Shown: positions 8,794 through 18,092, numbered from the stretch's first letter. The stretch: DNA of 64,000 bases from Pseudomonas sp. R5-89-07 (GCF_003851685.1 NZ_CP027727.1:1984001-2048000), one strand, 5' to 3'. Notes: generated by a model not told the origin, from the sequence alone. A program made the numbers and translations.

Positions 8794-10446
8794 ATGCGGC
8801 ATGTCATCGAACTGTCCCCCTCGGGGAAAACCTTTGAGGCCGGCGACGAGCTGTTGCTTGACGCCATGCTTGCCAGCGGCATGGCCGTGCCATTCTCCTG
8901 CCGTCGTGGCGCCTGTGGTTCGTGCAAGGTGGTGGTCGCCGCAGGCGAGTATCAGCCCAAGCGCCTGGCGCCGGATGCCCCCGCGCCCTGTTTCCCCCTG
9001 GCGGCCAATGAGATGTTGTTGTGCCAGAGCCACGCATGCACCGACATGCGCCTGGAAATTCCTGGCTGGTCGCTGGATACCCCCGCTCTGGTGATCGAGG
9101 CCTGTGTACTCGACAAACGCGCACTCGCGCCCGATGTCATCGAGTTGGTACTGAAGCCGGATACGCCGCTGCTGGTCCGGCCCGGCCAATACCTCAAATT
9201 CTGCCTGGCAGACGGGGACACGCGCTGTTTCTCGATTGCCAACCTGCCTGTGCAGGACGACGGGCGTCTGGTCTTCCACATTCGTCGGGTCAGCGGCGGG
9301 TACTTTTCCGAGGGTATTCTGGATGGCTTGGCCGCGGGTGAGCGCTTGCAATTGGAGGGGCCGTTCGGCGCCTGCACCTGGCAAGAGGATGATGCCGCCG
9401 TTGTCCTGTTCGCCACGGGCACCGGCTATGCGGGTATCAAGCCGATCCTGCTGAGCGCGCTCACACGTAATCGCGAGGTGACCTTGTATTGGGGCGGGGC
9501 GCACTCTGCGGATTTTTATGACAGCGCCTTTCTCGACCAATCGATGCTTGAGCATCCAAGGTTTCGCTGGCATCCCGTCCGCTCATCCGAGGGCAGGGTG
9601 CACGAGGTTGCGTTGAGTCATGGGCACCAGTGGGAAGTGGCCCAGGTCTATGCGTGCGGTAACGCCACTATGCTCAGCCAGGTACGGGCCCAGTGCCTTG
9701 AGGCGGGGTTGCCGAGCCATCGGTTTGTGGCGGAGGCTTTTGTCGCCAGTGGTCGGTCAAGTGTTGGAACAGTTTCTCTGGGGTTCGACCCAGTCTGGGA
9801 AAAAGTCGGCCCGCGTTACTCCCTGGATGGCATGCTGGCGGCGCGAGAGAAATCCATACGCGCCTTGGCGGCGATCGCCAGCCAGTTGAAAGTCGGCATG
9901 ACCACCGGCGAAGCGCTTGAGATGGCCGCCGAGCAATTGCAGGCCATGGGTGCTTCGCACACCTGGCACCCCACCTACATCCGTTTTGGCGCCGACACGG
10001 TGCGCCCGCCCCGCGAAGGCATCGACCGCCAGCGCAGGCTGCGCGCCTCGGATATCGTCGTGGTCGACCTTGGCCCGGTGTGGGACGGTTATGAAGGCGA
10101 CTACGGCGACACCTTTGTATTCGGCACCTCACCTCTGCACCTGGCCTGTACCACCGCGCTGCATGAGGTGTTTGATGAAACGCGCCAGGCGTGGCTGCGC
10201 GGCCTGACCGGGCGCGAACTCTACGATTTCGCCGAACGGAGCGCCGTGGCCAAGGGCTGGAGACTGGCGCGCAACCTGGCCGGGCATCGCCTCGCGGATT
10301 TTCCCCATGCATTGTTCGAGAGCAAGCAACTGGCCGACCTGGAAATCGCGCCAAGTGAAATGGCCTGGGTACTGGAGATCCAGCTGTGCCATCCCACGGA
10401 GCCGGTCGGTGGGTTCTTTGAAGACATGCTAATGTTGCAGATCTGA
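8794..10446 (+). CDS. Fusion: 2Fe-2S ferredoxin/flavin reductase plus M24 peptidase-fold domain
   Basis: 550 residues in one uninterrupted frame. Residues 1-88 are a plant-type ferredoxin with cluster ligands C36, C41, C44 and C77. Residues 95-325 are a ferredoxin-NADP reductase module with the flavin motif RCFSIAN (144-150), the nucleotide loop ATGTGYAGIKP (207-217) and YACGN (286-290). Residues 335-550 are an M24 (methionine or Xaa-Pro aminopeptidase fold) domain retaining all five expected metal ligands: D425, D436, H498, E528 and E543. The first two parts move electrons from NAD(P)H to a partner oxygenase; the third usually hydrolyses peptides or amidines. The divergent MocR-type gene probably regulates it. 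The combined function is unknown to me. Confidence 0.85.
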   Translation: MRHVIELSPSGKTFEAGDELLLDAMLASGMAVPFSCRRGACGSCKVVVAAGEYQPKRLAPDAPAPCFPLAANEMLLCQSHACTDMRLEIPGWSLDTPALVIEACVLDKRALAPDVIELVLKPDTPLLVRPGQYLKFCLADGDTRCFSIANLPVQDDGRLVFHIRRVSGGYFSEGILDGLAAGERLQLEGPFGACTWQEDDAAVVLFATGTGYAGIKPILLSALTRNREVTLYWGGAHSADFYDSAFLDQSMLEHPRFRWHPVRSSEGRVHEVALSHGHQWEVAQVYACGNATMLSQVRAQCLEAGLPSHRFVAEAFVASGRSSVGTVSLGFDPVWEKVGPRYSLDGMLAAREKSIRALAAIASQLKVGMTTGEALEMAAEQLQAMGASHTWHPTYIRFGADTVRPPREGIDRQRRLRASDIVVVDLGPVWDGYEGDYGDTFVFGTSPLHLACTTALHEVFDETRQAWLRGLTGRELYDFAERSAVAKGWRLARNLAGHRLADFPHALFESKQLADLEIAPSEMAWVLEIQLCHPTEPVGGFFEDMLMLQI

Positions 10447-10476
10447 AAACCCGATCTGCAGAACGCACCCGCGCCC

Positions 10477-10695
10477 AATGTGGGAGGGGGCTTGCTCCCG
10501 ATAGCGGTGGGCCAGTCAAGTACTACACAACTTGGCATGGCCCTGAACCTGTGGCGAGGGAGCTTGCTCCCGCTGGGCCGCGAAGCGGCCCCAAACAATG
10601 GGTCTGCTGCGCAGTCCAGCGGGAGCAAGCTCCCTCGCCACAGGTTTGGTGTTTGCCTCAACTGATTGGCATCAGGGCAAGCCCCCTCCCACATT
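10477..10695. repeat. Nested REPIN (one inverted REP pair inside another)
   Basis: The outer arms carry the GTGGGAGGGGGCTTGC core at about 10479-10494 and its inverse at about 10677-10692. Inside lie arms of a different REP class: GTGGCGAGGGAGCTTGCTCC (starting at 10551) and its inverse ending at 10642, itself flanking a GGCCGCGAAGCGGCC palindrome. This fills the gap between the convergent fusion gene and the M20 peptidase gene. The two cores resemble the group I and group II REPs of P. fluorescens SBW25 as I recall them. Confidence 0.85.
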
Positions 10696-10738
10696 TAAGC
10701 GGTGTTGCCTTGCAGATCGGGCCTCCCACAGGGGAGGC

Positions 10739-12478
10739 TCAGAGCTTGGGCAACTGGCCGACGCGTCCCATCATTTCGGTGACGATCTGCAGGTCCAGCA
10801 AAAATTGCGAGACGGTCTTGAACTCGCCGTCGGTATGCCCGGTGTATTTCTCCTCCGGGCGGGCCAGGCCGAATTGCACGCCGTTGGGCAGGTCGTGCAC
10901 CGAGGTGGCGCCGGCGGAGGTGCCGAATTTATGCTGCATGCCCAGGTTTTCAGTGGCCACCGCCAGCAGGGCTTTTACCCATTCGCCCTCGGGGTTGCGG
11001 TACATCGGCGCATCCAGCGAATAGGTGAAGTTCACCTTGACCTTGGCTTGCTGGTCCCACACGTTCAGCTTCTGCTCGATCTGTGCCTTGAGTGCTTCTG
11101 GGGTTTTACCCTTCGGTGCCCGCAGGTTCACGGCCAGCTTAAGGGCTTTGTCATCCAGGCCGACAAAGGTTGGCGAGGTGGTCAGCGGCCCCATGAAATC
11201 ATCCGAATAGCCCACGCCCAATTTGCCGCCCAGGTAATCCAGGCCCCAGTTGTCCGCCGCATACTTCGCAGCATCGGTGATGTGGTTGTGCTTGAGGGCA
11301 ATCTTGCCATCGACGCTGTGGATCAATTCCAGCATACGGGCAACCGGGTTGACCCCGGATTCGGGTTCGGAAGAGTGGGCAGACACACCGGTGACAGTGA
11401 GTTTGACGTCCTTGCCGTCGACCTTGCTGCTGACCTGGAAATTGCCACCGTTGCGCTTGGCGTAGTCATCCCCGGCCTGCTGCAGGCTGGCCGCCAATTC
11501 AGCCGGTTTCTCGCTGATCAGGGTCGCGACCGAAACCGATGGAATCTGGTTGGTGGCCTTGCCGCCGGTCAACGCGATAATTTCCGCGCCCGTGCCTTCA
11601 CCCTTGCGCACCGGGAAGGTGGCCATGACCGTGCCCGAGCCTTTCTCGGCAATCACTACCGGGTAACCGCCATCCAGCGCCAGGTTGTACTGCGGCGTGG
11701 GATTACGTTCGAAATAGTAAGGAATGGCGTCACCGGCGGTTTCTTCGGTGGTGTCCACCAGCAGCTTGAACGTGCGTGCCAGCGGCAACTTTTCTTCCTT
11801 GATCACCTTCATGGCGTACATCGCCACGACGATGGCGTTCTTGTCATCCTCGGTGCCACGGCCGTACATGCGGTCGCCGATCAGCGTGACCTTGAACGGG
11901 TCCAACTTGGTGCCATCCTTGAGCACCCAGTTCTCCGGCGTCACCGGCACCACATCGGCGTGAGCGTGGATGCCCACCACTTCATCGCTGCTGCCTTCCA
12001 GCGAAATTTCATACACGCGGTTATCCACGTTACGGAAGTTCAGGTTGAATGACTTGGCCAGGGCCTGGATCTTGTCAGCGATCTTGAGGAATTCCGGGTT
12101 TTTGTACTGGGGCAAGCCGTCTACGTTGAACGTCGGGATTTCCACCAGCTCGCGCAGGCTTTCGAGCGCGGCCTTGCCGTACTTCACCCGCGTATAAATG
12201 CCCAGCAGGCGATTGATCTCGTCTTGCTGGTCGACGCTCAGGGCCTTGTTGTCGAGGAACGCGGTGATCGCCGGGCCGACGTCAGCGCTCTTGCCCGGCT
12301 CGCCCTTGGCCAGGGTGCCGAGGAAACTGCGGAAATCGGTGACGGGTGTTTCGCTGAAACTCTTCAGGATAGCGGCGCTTTGGTCGGCAGTGATGTTAGC
12401 GAAAGCGGGGCTGGCGACTGCCGAAAGACCCGCGGCGAGCAGGGTGGCAGCCGCCAATTGCTTGAGTGGAAAGTACAT
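10739..12478 (-). CDS. Secreted M20-family metallopeptidase (dipeptidase-like)
   Basis: 579 residues from the Met beginning MYFPLKQLAAATLLAAG, which gives a Sec signal peptide cleaved near ASPAFA-NI. A longer reading frame would bury the signal. M20 metal ligands are visible: GIHAHADVVPV near 170, then GRGTEDDKNA near 205 and the general-base pair in TTEETAG near 240. The lid domain follows, and near 375-385 the VSAHSSEPESGVNP segment supplies the dimer-interface His. The enzyme removes amino acids from peptides using two zinc ions, probably in the periplasm. The length is normal for the PepV-like branch. It stands alone on its strand, with REPINs downstream. Confidence 0.87.
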   Translation of the reverse strand: MYFPLKQLAAATLLAAGLSAVASPAFANITADQSAAILKSFSETPVTDFRSFLGTLAKGEPGKSADVGPAITAFLDNKALSVDQQDEINRLLGIYTRVKYGKAALESLRELVEIPTFNVDGLPQYKNPEFLKIADKIQALAKSFNLNFRNVDNRVYEISLEGSSDEVVGIHAHADVVPVTPENWVLKDGTKLDPFKVTLIGDRMYGRGTEDDKNAIVVAMYAMKVIKEEKLPLARTFKLLVDTTEETAGDAIPYYFERNPTPQYNLALDGGYPVVIAEKGSGTVMATFPVRKGEGTGAEIIALTGGKATNQIPSVSVATLISEKPAELAASLQQAGDDYAKRNGGNFQVSSKVDGKDVKLTVTGVSAHSSEPESGVNPVARMLELIHSVDGKIALKHNHITDAAKYAADNWGLDYLGGKLGVGYSDDFMGPLTTSPTFVGLDDKALKLAVNLRAPKGKTPEALKAQIEQKLNVWDQQAKVKVNFTYSLDAPMYRNPEGEWVKALLAVATENLGMQHKFGTSAGATSVHDLPNGVQFGLARPEEKYTGHTDGEFKTVSQFLLDLQIVTEMMGRVGQLPKL

Positions 12479-12574
12479 GGTTGAAAAGCACTCCTTTGCA
12501 GGTAATAAGTAGGAGGTTTCTGACGGATTAGTCAGAAACATTTCCACACACTACCATCACCCAGGTGTAGGAGG

Positions 12575-13792
12575 TCAATGCTGGCCAGGGTGGGGCGCAG
12601 GGTACTCTTCAGTCACGTTCAGGGCTCTGGCATAGGGCCCGTCCCACAACTGCTCATGCAGTTCGCCCAAACGCTTGGCCATCGCCTCGCTGCGCATCAC
12701 CACTTCCAAGTTGCGTGAATTATCCAGGTAGCTTCCCAACCAGTTGCTGGTGCCGACCCACGCCACCTGCCCGTCGATCTCCAGGGTCTTGCTATGGATC
12801 ACCCGTGCATAGGGGATAAACCCTTGCTTGGCTTCGGGCAGGGTGACGATCTTGACTTGCACGTTGGGCAGTACCGCGAGGCTCTTGAGGTAGGGCAGTT
12901 CCAGCGGGTCGGTGTTCCAGTTGGACACCATCAGCTTGATCGACACCCCACGCGCAGCGGCGGCGCGTACGGCGTTGTCGATCACCGCGTAATACGGGCG
13001 AGTTCTGTCCGGCCCGTAGGACAGCGGTGCGTAATCGAGCAACTGCACGCGCACCTCCTTCTTCGCTTCGCCTAGCAGGCGCGGCAACTCCAGCTGTGAA
13101 TCACCCACGCCGGGCGGGTTGTAGCGGTGTGGGCTCGCCACCAGGTAGTTGCCGGTACGCACTGGTTCCTGGCCGGCGGCCGGCAGTGGCACCGGCCGGT
13201 TTTCGGCGAGGGCCTGTTGGGCTTGCCAATCCTGGTCGAAGATCGCCTGGACCTGCCCGACGACCGTTGCATCGCTGATGCGCAGCCCGGTCTCGTGGAT
13301 ATGTTCCAGGGAGCGCCAGTCGAAATTCTGGCTGCCGACAAACGTCTGCTGGCCGTCCACCACCATGTATTTGGCATGGATGATCCCGCCGCTCACTTGC
13401 CCGAAGGGCAGTACCCGGAAGCTCAGGTTGGGGATGGCGCGCAAGCGTTCCAGGGTGGCCGCGTCCGACAGCTTGAGGCCTTTTTCCTCAAGCAGAAAAC
13501 GAATCTTCACGCCGCGTTTGCCGGCGGCTTCCAGGTGTTCGATCACCTTGTCCATCACCGAGCCGGGATGGTCGGCCGCGTAGAACTGGCCGATATCGAT
13601 GCGCTGTTTTGCGCCATCGAACAACTCGATCCACACCGGGCCCGGCTGGCGTAAATCGGCAGTGCCCAGTGAGGTGTCCACCGGCGCGGTGTGCACCAGT
13701 TCAAAGCCCGGAATTGAAAAATCCGCGTGGGCCAGCGGACTGAGGAGCAAGCCGGCGAGGCCAGCGATACACAACTTCGTCGAAAGGGACAT
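12575..13792 (-). CDS. Exported phospholipase D-like phosphodiesterase
   Basis: 405 residues with a Sec signal peptide (MSLSTKLCIAGLAGLLLSP, cleavage near AHA-DF). Two HKD motifs are intact: HAKYMVVD followed by GSQNFDWRS in the first half, and HSKTLEID followed by GTSNWLG in the second. That matches the two-lobed PLD active site, which cleaves phosphodiester bonds in lipids or nucleic acids through a phospho-histidine intermediate. It is the last gene of the exbD-tonB-receptor-exbB run, 56 bases after exbB, and is probably co-transcribed. The context suggests it works in the periplasm or outside, on material linked to the receptor. The substrate is not readable. Confidence 0.88.
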   Translation of the reverse strand: MSLSTKLCIAGLAGLLLSPLAHADFSIPGFELVHTAPVDTSLGTADLRQPGPVWIELFDGAKQRIDIGQFYAADHPGSVMDKVIEHLEAAGKRGVKIRFLLEEKGLKLSDAATLERLRAIPNLSFRVLPFGQVSGGIIHAKYMVVDGQQTFVGSQNFDWRSLEHIHETGLRISDATVVGQVQAIFDQDWQAQQALAENRPVPLPAAGQEPVRTGNYLVASPHRYNPPGVGDSQLELPRLLGEAKKEVRVQLLDYAPLSYGPDRTRPYYAVIDNAVRAAAARGVSIKLMVSNWNTDPLELPYLKSLAVLPNVQVKIVTLPEAKQGFIPYARVIHSKTLEIDGQVAWVGTSNWLGSYLDNSRNLEVVMRSEAMAKRLGELHEQLWDGPYARALNVTEEYPAPHPGQH

Positions 13793-13848
13793 AAGCGTCT
13801 CATCGCGCCAAGAGAAAAGGCGGGCCCTTCATGCGCCCGCCCTGCAGG

Positions 13849-14496
13849 TCAGGCTGTACGGCTATGCAGCGGGGTGGGCATGCGCTGCGGCACTTCATCC
13901 TGTGCGCGAGCGCCGCTGGCGGCGCGGATCAGCAGGATTTTCAGTTGGTCGTTGATGCGCTCCAGGCTGTCCTGGAAGAAGTTGTGAAATACCACGCAAA
14001 ACAGCGCGATGGCGATACCCAGCCCGGTGGCGAACAAGGCCGTGCCGATACCACCGGAAATCTGCCCTGGGTCCGACACGCCTGCCGTGGCCAGCGCCTT
14101 GAAGGTGTCGATGATGCCCAAGATGGTCCCCAGCAAGCCGAGCAGCGGGGCCGCGGTGGTGATGGTCTCGATGATCCACAGGCTGCGGGCCAGCGGGGCG
14201 CGGGTCTTGAGGTACTGGGTGTCGATTTCGTCGTCCAGATCCTTGCGCGAACCGTGGGATGCCTTCTGCGCCAGCACCGGCAGGATCATGTCCAGCGGCA
14301 GGCTGTGACGAGCGGCCAGGCTTTGCGGCAAGTCGCGTTCGCTGTGCACGTTGGCGCCGAGAGCGTCGATCAGGGCGCGGGCCTGGCGGCGGACATAGGC
14401 GAAGTAGATGCCACGCTCGATGGCGATGAAGATGGCGATGGCCATCGCGGCATACATCACATAGAAGGTGACGTCGTGGAGCAGGTTCATATCCAT
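13849..14496 (-). CDS. exbB: ExbB-like TonB-system proton-channel subunit (MotA/TolQ/ExbB family)
   Basis: 215 residues, a normal ExbB length. TM1 lies at about 8-28 (VTFYVMYAAMAIAIFIAIERG). A large cytoplasmic loop follows, then the conserved MotA/TolQ/ExbB block LWIIETITTAAPLLGLLGTI near 105-125 and SGGIGTALFATGLGIAIALF near 145-165. With ExbD it uses the proton motive force to energise TonB. It is separated from exbD and tonB by the receptor gene, so the operon order is exbD-tonB-receptor-exbB, unlike the common exbB-exbD-tonB arrangement. It probably serves this receptor specifically. Confidence 0.92.
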   Translation of the reverse strand: MDMNLLHDVTFYVMYAAMAIAIFIAIERGIYFAYVRRQARALIDALGANVHSERDLPQSLAARHSLPLDMILPVLAQKASHGSRKDLDDEIDTQYLKTRAPLARSLWIIETITTAAPLLGLLGTILGIIDTFKALATAGVSDPGQISGGIGTALFATGLGIAIALFCVVFHNFFQDSLERINDQLKILLIRAASGARAQDEVPQRMPTPLHSRTA

Positions 14497-14520
14497 GCTT
14501 GCGATCCTCTTGGGTCAGTC

Positions 14521-16809
14521 TTAGAAATTGGCTTCCAGCGAAACCGTGACGGTGCGGTCCAGGCCGACGATGTACGCCGGGTCGCCGTCGCGAAAGCCGC
14601 TGTAGCTGGCGGCGTTGGTCTTGGTGGTGTACACGCCGTCCAGGTATTGCTTGTCGAACAGGTTGTCGACGTTCAAGCGCAGGGTCGCGTCCTTGACCAC
14701 TTTTTTGTCCACCGGCAGGTAGATACCGGCGCCGAGGTTGAACACGGTGCGCCCGGAGATGGCTTCGTCGTTGGTCAGGTCGCCGTAGAGCTTGCTGGTG
14801 TACTTGCCGCCGAAGGTGCCGTAGAAACGCCCATCGTCGTAGCCGATGTTGGCCGCCAGCATGTTCTTCGGCACGTTGGCAAATTGCTTGCCGCTGGTGG
14901 TCAACAGGATGGCCTGGCCGGCGTTATAGACGGTCATGTCGTCTTGCTGCTCGGCCTTGGTGTAGGTGTAGGAGGTGTAGTAGTTGAAGTGGTTGGGCAG
15001 CAGGCCGCTCCACTCCAGCTCCAGGCCTTTGTTGGTGACGGCGCCGACGTTGATGTCGGCAGCGTCGCCGTTGATGTCTTTGGAAGACACCTGGCGATTC
15101 TTGAAGTCCATGTAGAACAGGGTCGCGGCCAGGGTCATGTCGTCGCCGCGCAAGCGCCAGCCCAATTCGTGGTTCCAGCTGGTTTCCGGCTCGAGGTTGA
15201 TGGAATCGACGCCTTTATCGTAGAGCGCATAGTTCTGCGGTACGCGCATGTTGCGTGACAGGCTGTAGAACAGCTCGTCGCGCTCGTCCAGCTGGTATTT
15301 GAGGCCGACGTTGGGCAGCAGTTTGTTGTAGGTCTGGTTACGTTTTTCCGGCTGCTCGTTGAGGCTGCCGTGGTTGGTGCCGTCACGCTCGACGTTCATG
15401 TAGGCCAGGCCTGCGATGAAGGTCCAGTCCGAGTTGATGTACCAGGTGTCCTGGGCCCAGACTTTTTGCGCCGGGGTCACGGTGAAACGGTCGCGGCCCT
15501 GCACGGTGTTGCCGTTGGCATCGACGATGGCGCTGTTTGAATCCGGCCAGGTGTCGACCGGCTTGCCATTGCTCTTCAGTGGAATGAATGGCTGCGTCTG
15601 GCTCTGGCGCGCACGCTCGTACCAGTAACCGAATTGCAGGCTGTGGTCGCCCAGATCCCAGGTCAGTTTGGTGGTGATCCCCGGACGCCAGGTTTGCGTG
15701 CGCGAAGGGCGATAGTACACGCTGCTGTTCGGCGTGCCGTCGGCGGTGTATTGGGCGGCGGTCGGCAGGTTGCCCAGATCGAACACACCCCCCTGGTTGG
15801 AGCCTCGGTTCAGCGCATAACTGGACGCGCCGACGCCACTGCCATTGCCCCAGTAGTAATACGGGATCACCGACAGGGCCAGGTTGTCGGCCAGTTTGAA
15901 CTGAGTATTGAGCACGGCGGTGAAGGTCTGGAACGGGTTCTGCGCCAGGGCGTAGTAGCTGTTGTACTTGCCGTTGCTGCCCACGGTCGGCGTCGCCGGG
16001 TAGGGGTCGTACTTGCGCCCGTACTGCTGGAATTGGGCCTTGGTCAGTTGGCTGTAACTGTTGTTGTCCTGCTCGTGGTACTTGAGGATCAGGTTGGCGG
16101 TGTTGCCGTTGCCGGCGTCGAAAAAGCTGTTCCACTCCACCTTGTCCGCACGCACGGCCCCCGAGCCGCGCCACATGTCCCCTTCGGTATGGGACACCGA
16201 TAACCAGTTGCTCAGGCCGTTGACCTCGCCGGTGTTGAGGCGGGCGAAGGTCTTGCGGGTGGCGTTGCTGCCGACGACCTGTTTGACGAAGGCGCCCGTC
16301 TCCTTGGTTGGTCGAATGGTCACGATGCCGATGTTGCCGCCGCTGGAGCCGATGTGCGGACCATCGGCTTCCGACGCGCCTTGGGTGACGAAGATCTGGT
16401 CGATGTTTTCCGGATCGCCCAGCAGGTTGGAGTACAGCGCGTAATTACCGGAATCGTTGATCGGCATGCCGTCCACCGACATGCCCACCTGATCGGAGTT
16501 CATGCCGCGCATCGTGAAGCGAAAGCCCGAGAGGCCGGTGTTGTCTTCGCTGGAAATATTCAAGCCTGGGGTGTACTTGAGCTTGTCGATGGCGTTGCCG
16601 GTCGCGGCCTGCTTGTCCAGCGCTTCCTTGGTCACGGTGGAGCGGCCCTTGATGCTTTCTTCCGGCACCATGTAGCCGCCGCCGGCGCTGGCCTTGCCCT
16701 GTACCCCAATGGTGCCGACGTCACTGTCGCTCGTGTCTGCCATGACCACGGCCTGGGTCATGCTGGTCGCGGCAACGAGTGCCAGATGCATGCGGGTGAA
16801 CTTCATCAC
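14521..16809 (-). CDS. TonB-dependent outer-membrane receptor
   Basis: 762 residues with a signal peptide (MMKFTRMHLALVAATSMTQAVVMA). The plug domain (about 45-165) contains LKYTPGLNIS, GFRFTMRGMNSDQVGMSVDGMP and SSGGNIGIVTIRP. The rest is a 22-strand barrel rich in aromatic residues, ending in VSLEANF with the terminal Phe expected for outer-membrane insertion. It lies inside an operon with its own ExbD, TonB and ExbB and a secreted phospholipase D. No siderophore gene is near and no Fur-like site was seen upstream, so an iron ligand is not assured. The ligand is unknown. Confidence 0.93.
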   Translation of the reverse strand: MMKFTRMHLALVAATSMTQAVVMADTSDSDVGTIGVQGKASAGGGYMVPEESIKGRSTVTKEALDKQAATGNAIDKLKYTPGLNISSEDNTGLSGFRFTMRGMNSDQVGMSVDGMPINDSGNYALYSNLLGDPENIDQIFVTQGASEADGPHIGSSGGNIGIVTIRPTKETGAFVKQVVGSNATRKTFARLNTGEVNGLSNWLSVSHTEGDMWRGSGAVRADKVEWNSFFDAGNGNTANLILKYHEQDNNSYSQLTKAQFQQYGRKYDPYPATPTVGSNGKYNSYYALAQNPFQTFTAVLNTQFKLADNLALSVIPYYYWGNGSGVGASSYALNRGSNQGGVFDLGNLPTAAQYTADGTPNSSVYYRPSRTQTWRPGITTKLTWDLGDHSLQFGYWYERARQSQTQPFIPLKSNGKPVDTWPDSNSAIVDANGNTVQGRDRFTVTPAQKVWAQDTWYINSDWTFIAGLAYMNVERDGTNHGSLNEQPEKRNQTYNKLLPNVGLKYQLDERDELFYSLSRNMRVPQNYALYDKGVDSINLEPETSWNHELGWRLRGDDMTLAATLFYMDFKNRQVSSKDINGDAADINVGAVTNKGLELEWSGLLPNHFNYYTSYTYTKAEQQDDMTVYNAGQAILLTTSGKQFANVPKNMLAANIGYDDGRFYGTFGGKYTSKLYGDLTNDEAISGRTVFNLGAGIYLPVDKKVVKDATLRLNVDNLFDKQYLDGVYTTKTNAASYSGFRDGDPAYIVGLDRTVTVSLEANF

Positions 16810-16830
16810 GGTCGTCCTGGTGTCGGGTGC

Positions 16831-17556
16831 TTATTGCACGCTGTAGTTGAAGGTGGCGGTGAAGCGCTGCTCGTTGCGGCCCCCGAAGGCTTGCTCGGGG
16901 AACGGCTTGACCTGCTTGATGCGACGCAAGCTGTTGGTGGCGGCCCGGTTGAGCAACATGCTCGAGGCCTGGGTTTGCAGGCCTGAATCCAGCACGCGGC
17001 CTTGGCGGTCCACCAGCAGCCACACCACCACTTCGCCACTGGGGCGTTCGAGGGATGCCTGACGCCCGGTGGGGTACTGCTTGTAGGTGTCCAACTCGTT
17101 GCGCAAGCCCTTGAGGTAGCCGCCTTCCAGCGCCTGGCTGTCGACCTTCGGCGGCGCGGGCGGCGCCGGTGTTGGGGCGGCCTGAGTGGGCGGCGCGGCT
17201 GCTGGTTTGGCGGCCATCGGTGGCGGCGCCAGCGTGGGCTTGGCGATTACGGGCGCAGGCTTGGGCACAGGTTTTGGCTTGGGCTTGGGGTCGGGTTTGG
17301 GTACAGGTTTGGGCGGTGGTGGTGGAGCGGGCTCGGCGTCATCCTCCTCGATGACGGGCGGTGGCGGCGCTTGCTCCACCATGGGCTCGGGGACCACTTC
17401 CGGCTCTGGCTCGACCAACGCCAACTCGACCGCCGACTCGTCGTACACCGGCTCGACCTTCAAGGTCTGCGACTGGATCCCCAGTGCAATCAGCACCAGG
17501 GCGATCAGGGCCGGGACACTGCCCAGCAGCTGACGTGCGCGAAACAGGGCGTACAT
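16831..17556 (-). CDS. tonB: TonB energy-transducing protein
   Basis: 241 residues. A short cytoplasmic N-terminus and one TM helix (about 12-29, LGSVPALIALVLIALGI) are followed by a Glu/Pro then Pro/Lys-rich spacer (about 45-115, with repeated PKP units) that spans the periplasm. A TonB C-terminal domain (about 150-241) follows, with YPTGRQASLERPSGEVVVWLLVDRQGRV and the RAATNSLRRIKQVKPFPEQA region. It couples ExbB/ExbD to outer-membrane receptors. It starts two bases after exbD ends and lies directly before a receptor gene, so it is a dedicated copy rather than the housekeeping one. Confidence 0.93.
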   Translation of the reverse strand: MYALFRARQLLGSVPALIALVLIALGIQSQTLKVEPVYDESAVELALVEPEPEVVPEPMVEQAPPPPVIEEDDAEPAPPPPPKPVPKPDPKPKPKPVPKPAPVIAKPTLAPPPMAAKPAAAPPTQAAPTPAPPAPPKVDSQALEGGYLKGLRNELDTYKQYPTGRQASLERPSGEVVVWLLVDRQGRVLDSGLQTQASSMLLNRAATNSLRRIKQVKPFPEQAFGGRNEQRFTATFNYSVQ

Positions 17557-17558
17557 GA

Positions 17559-17966
17559 TCAGGACTTGCGCGTGGCAATGGACACGGAGGTGAAGCCACC
17601 CAGGCGCAGGGTGTCCATCACTTCCACCAGGCGCGAGACTTCAACGCCTTTGTCGCTGTTGACGATGATCGTCGACCGGGTATCGGGCGTTTGCGCCGCC
17701 TTCAGCGTCGGCACCAGGGCATCCACCGTGAGGTCCTTGCCATCCAGTTGCAGCTGGCCTTCCAGGCCCAGGGTCAAGATGAACTTGTTCTGCGGTTTGA
17801 GCTGCTGCGAACTGCTGGCGCTGGGCAGCTGAGTCTTCATGCCCAGGGCCGGAATCACGTTCAAACTCACCAGTACGAAAAACACCAGGAGGAACATCAT
17901 CACATCGATCATCGGGATCAGTTCGATGTGCGCCTTGCGCTTCTTGGGTTCATCCCAGGTTCTCAT
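17559..17966 (-). CDS. exbD: ExbD-like TonB-system subunit
   Basis: 135 residues. The cytoplasmic N-terminus is followed by a single TM helix (about 17-38) that starts with the conserved PMIDVMMFLLVFFVLVS; its Asp takes part in proton conduction. A small periplasmic domain follows. It is the first gene of the operon exbD-tonB-receptor-exbB-phospholipase D on this strand. Its promoter must lie in the roughly 190 bases shared with the divergent GNAT-phoD pair. Confidence 0.93.
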   Translation of the reverse strand: MRTWDEPKKRKAHIELIPMIDVMMFLLVFFVLVSLNVIPALGMKTQLPSASSSQQLKPQNKFILTLGLEGQLQLDGKDLTVDALVPTLKAAQTPDTRSTIIVNSDKGVEVSRLVEVMDTLRLGGFTSVSIATRKS

Positions 17967-18092
17967 TCCGTTACCCCGTTATTGAATTAGGGGCAACACG
18001 CTAGCAAGCAAAAATGACCGAACGGTTAACTTTAATTTACGTTTTGAAGGCTCTAGGAAGCGTCTTACAGACCCTTGGCTGGATGATTTCTG

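Noticed and set aside
10598..12052. 484-codon plus-strand open frame opposite the M20 peptidase
   Set aside because: It starts inside a REPIN and mirrors the peptidase gene; no family features.
13831..15258. 475-codon plus-strand open frame across exbB and the receptor
   Set aside because: It spans two real genes on the other strand and their gap.
17967..18092. Second Pho box for the exbD operon
   Set aside because: Only one half site (CGGTCAT, reading minus) can be found; the partner half does not match.
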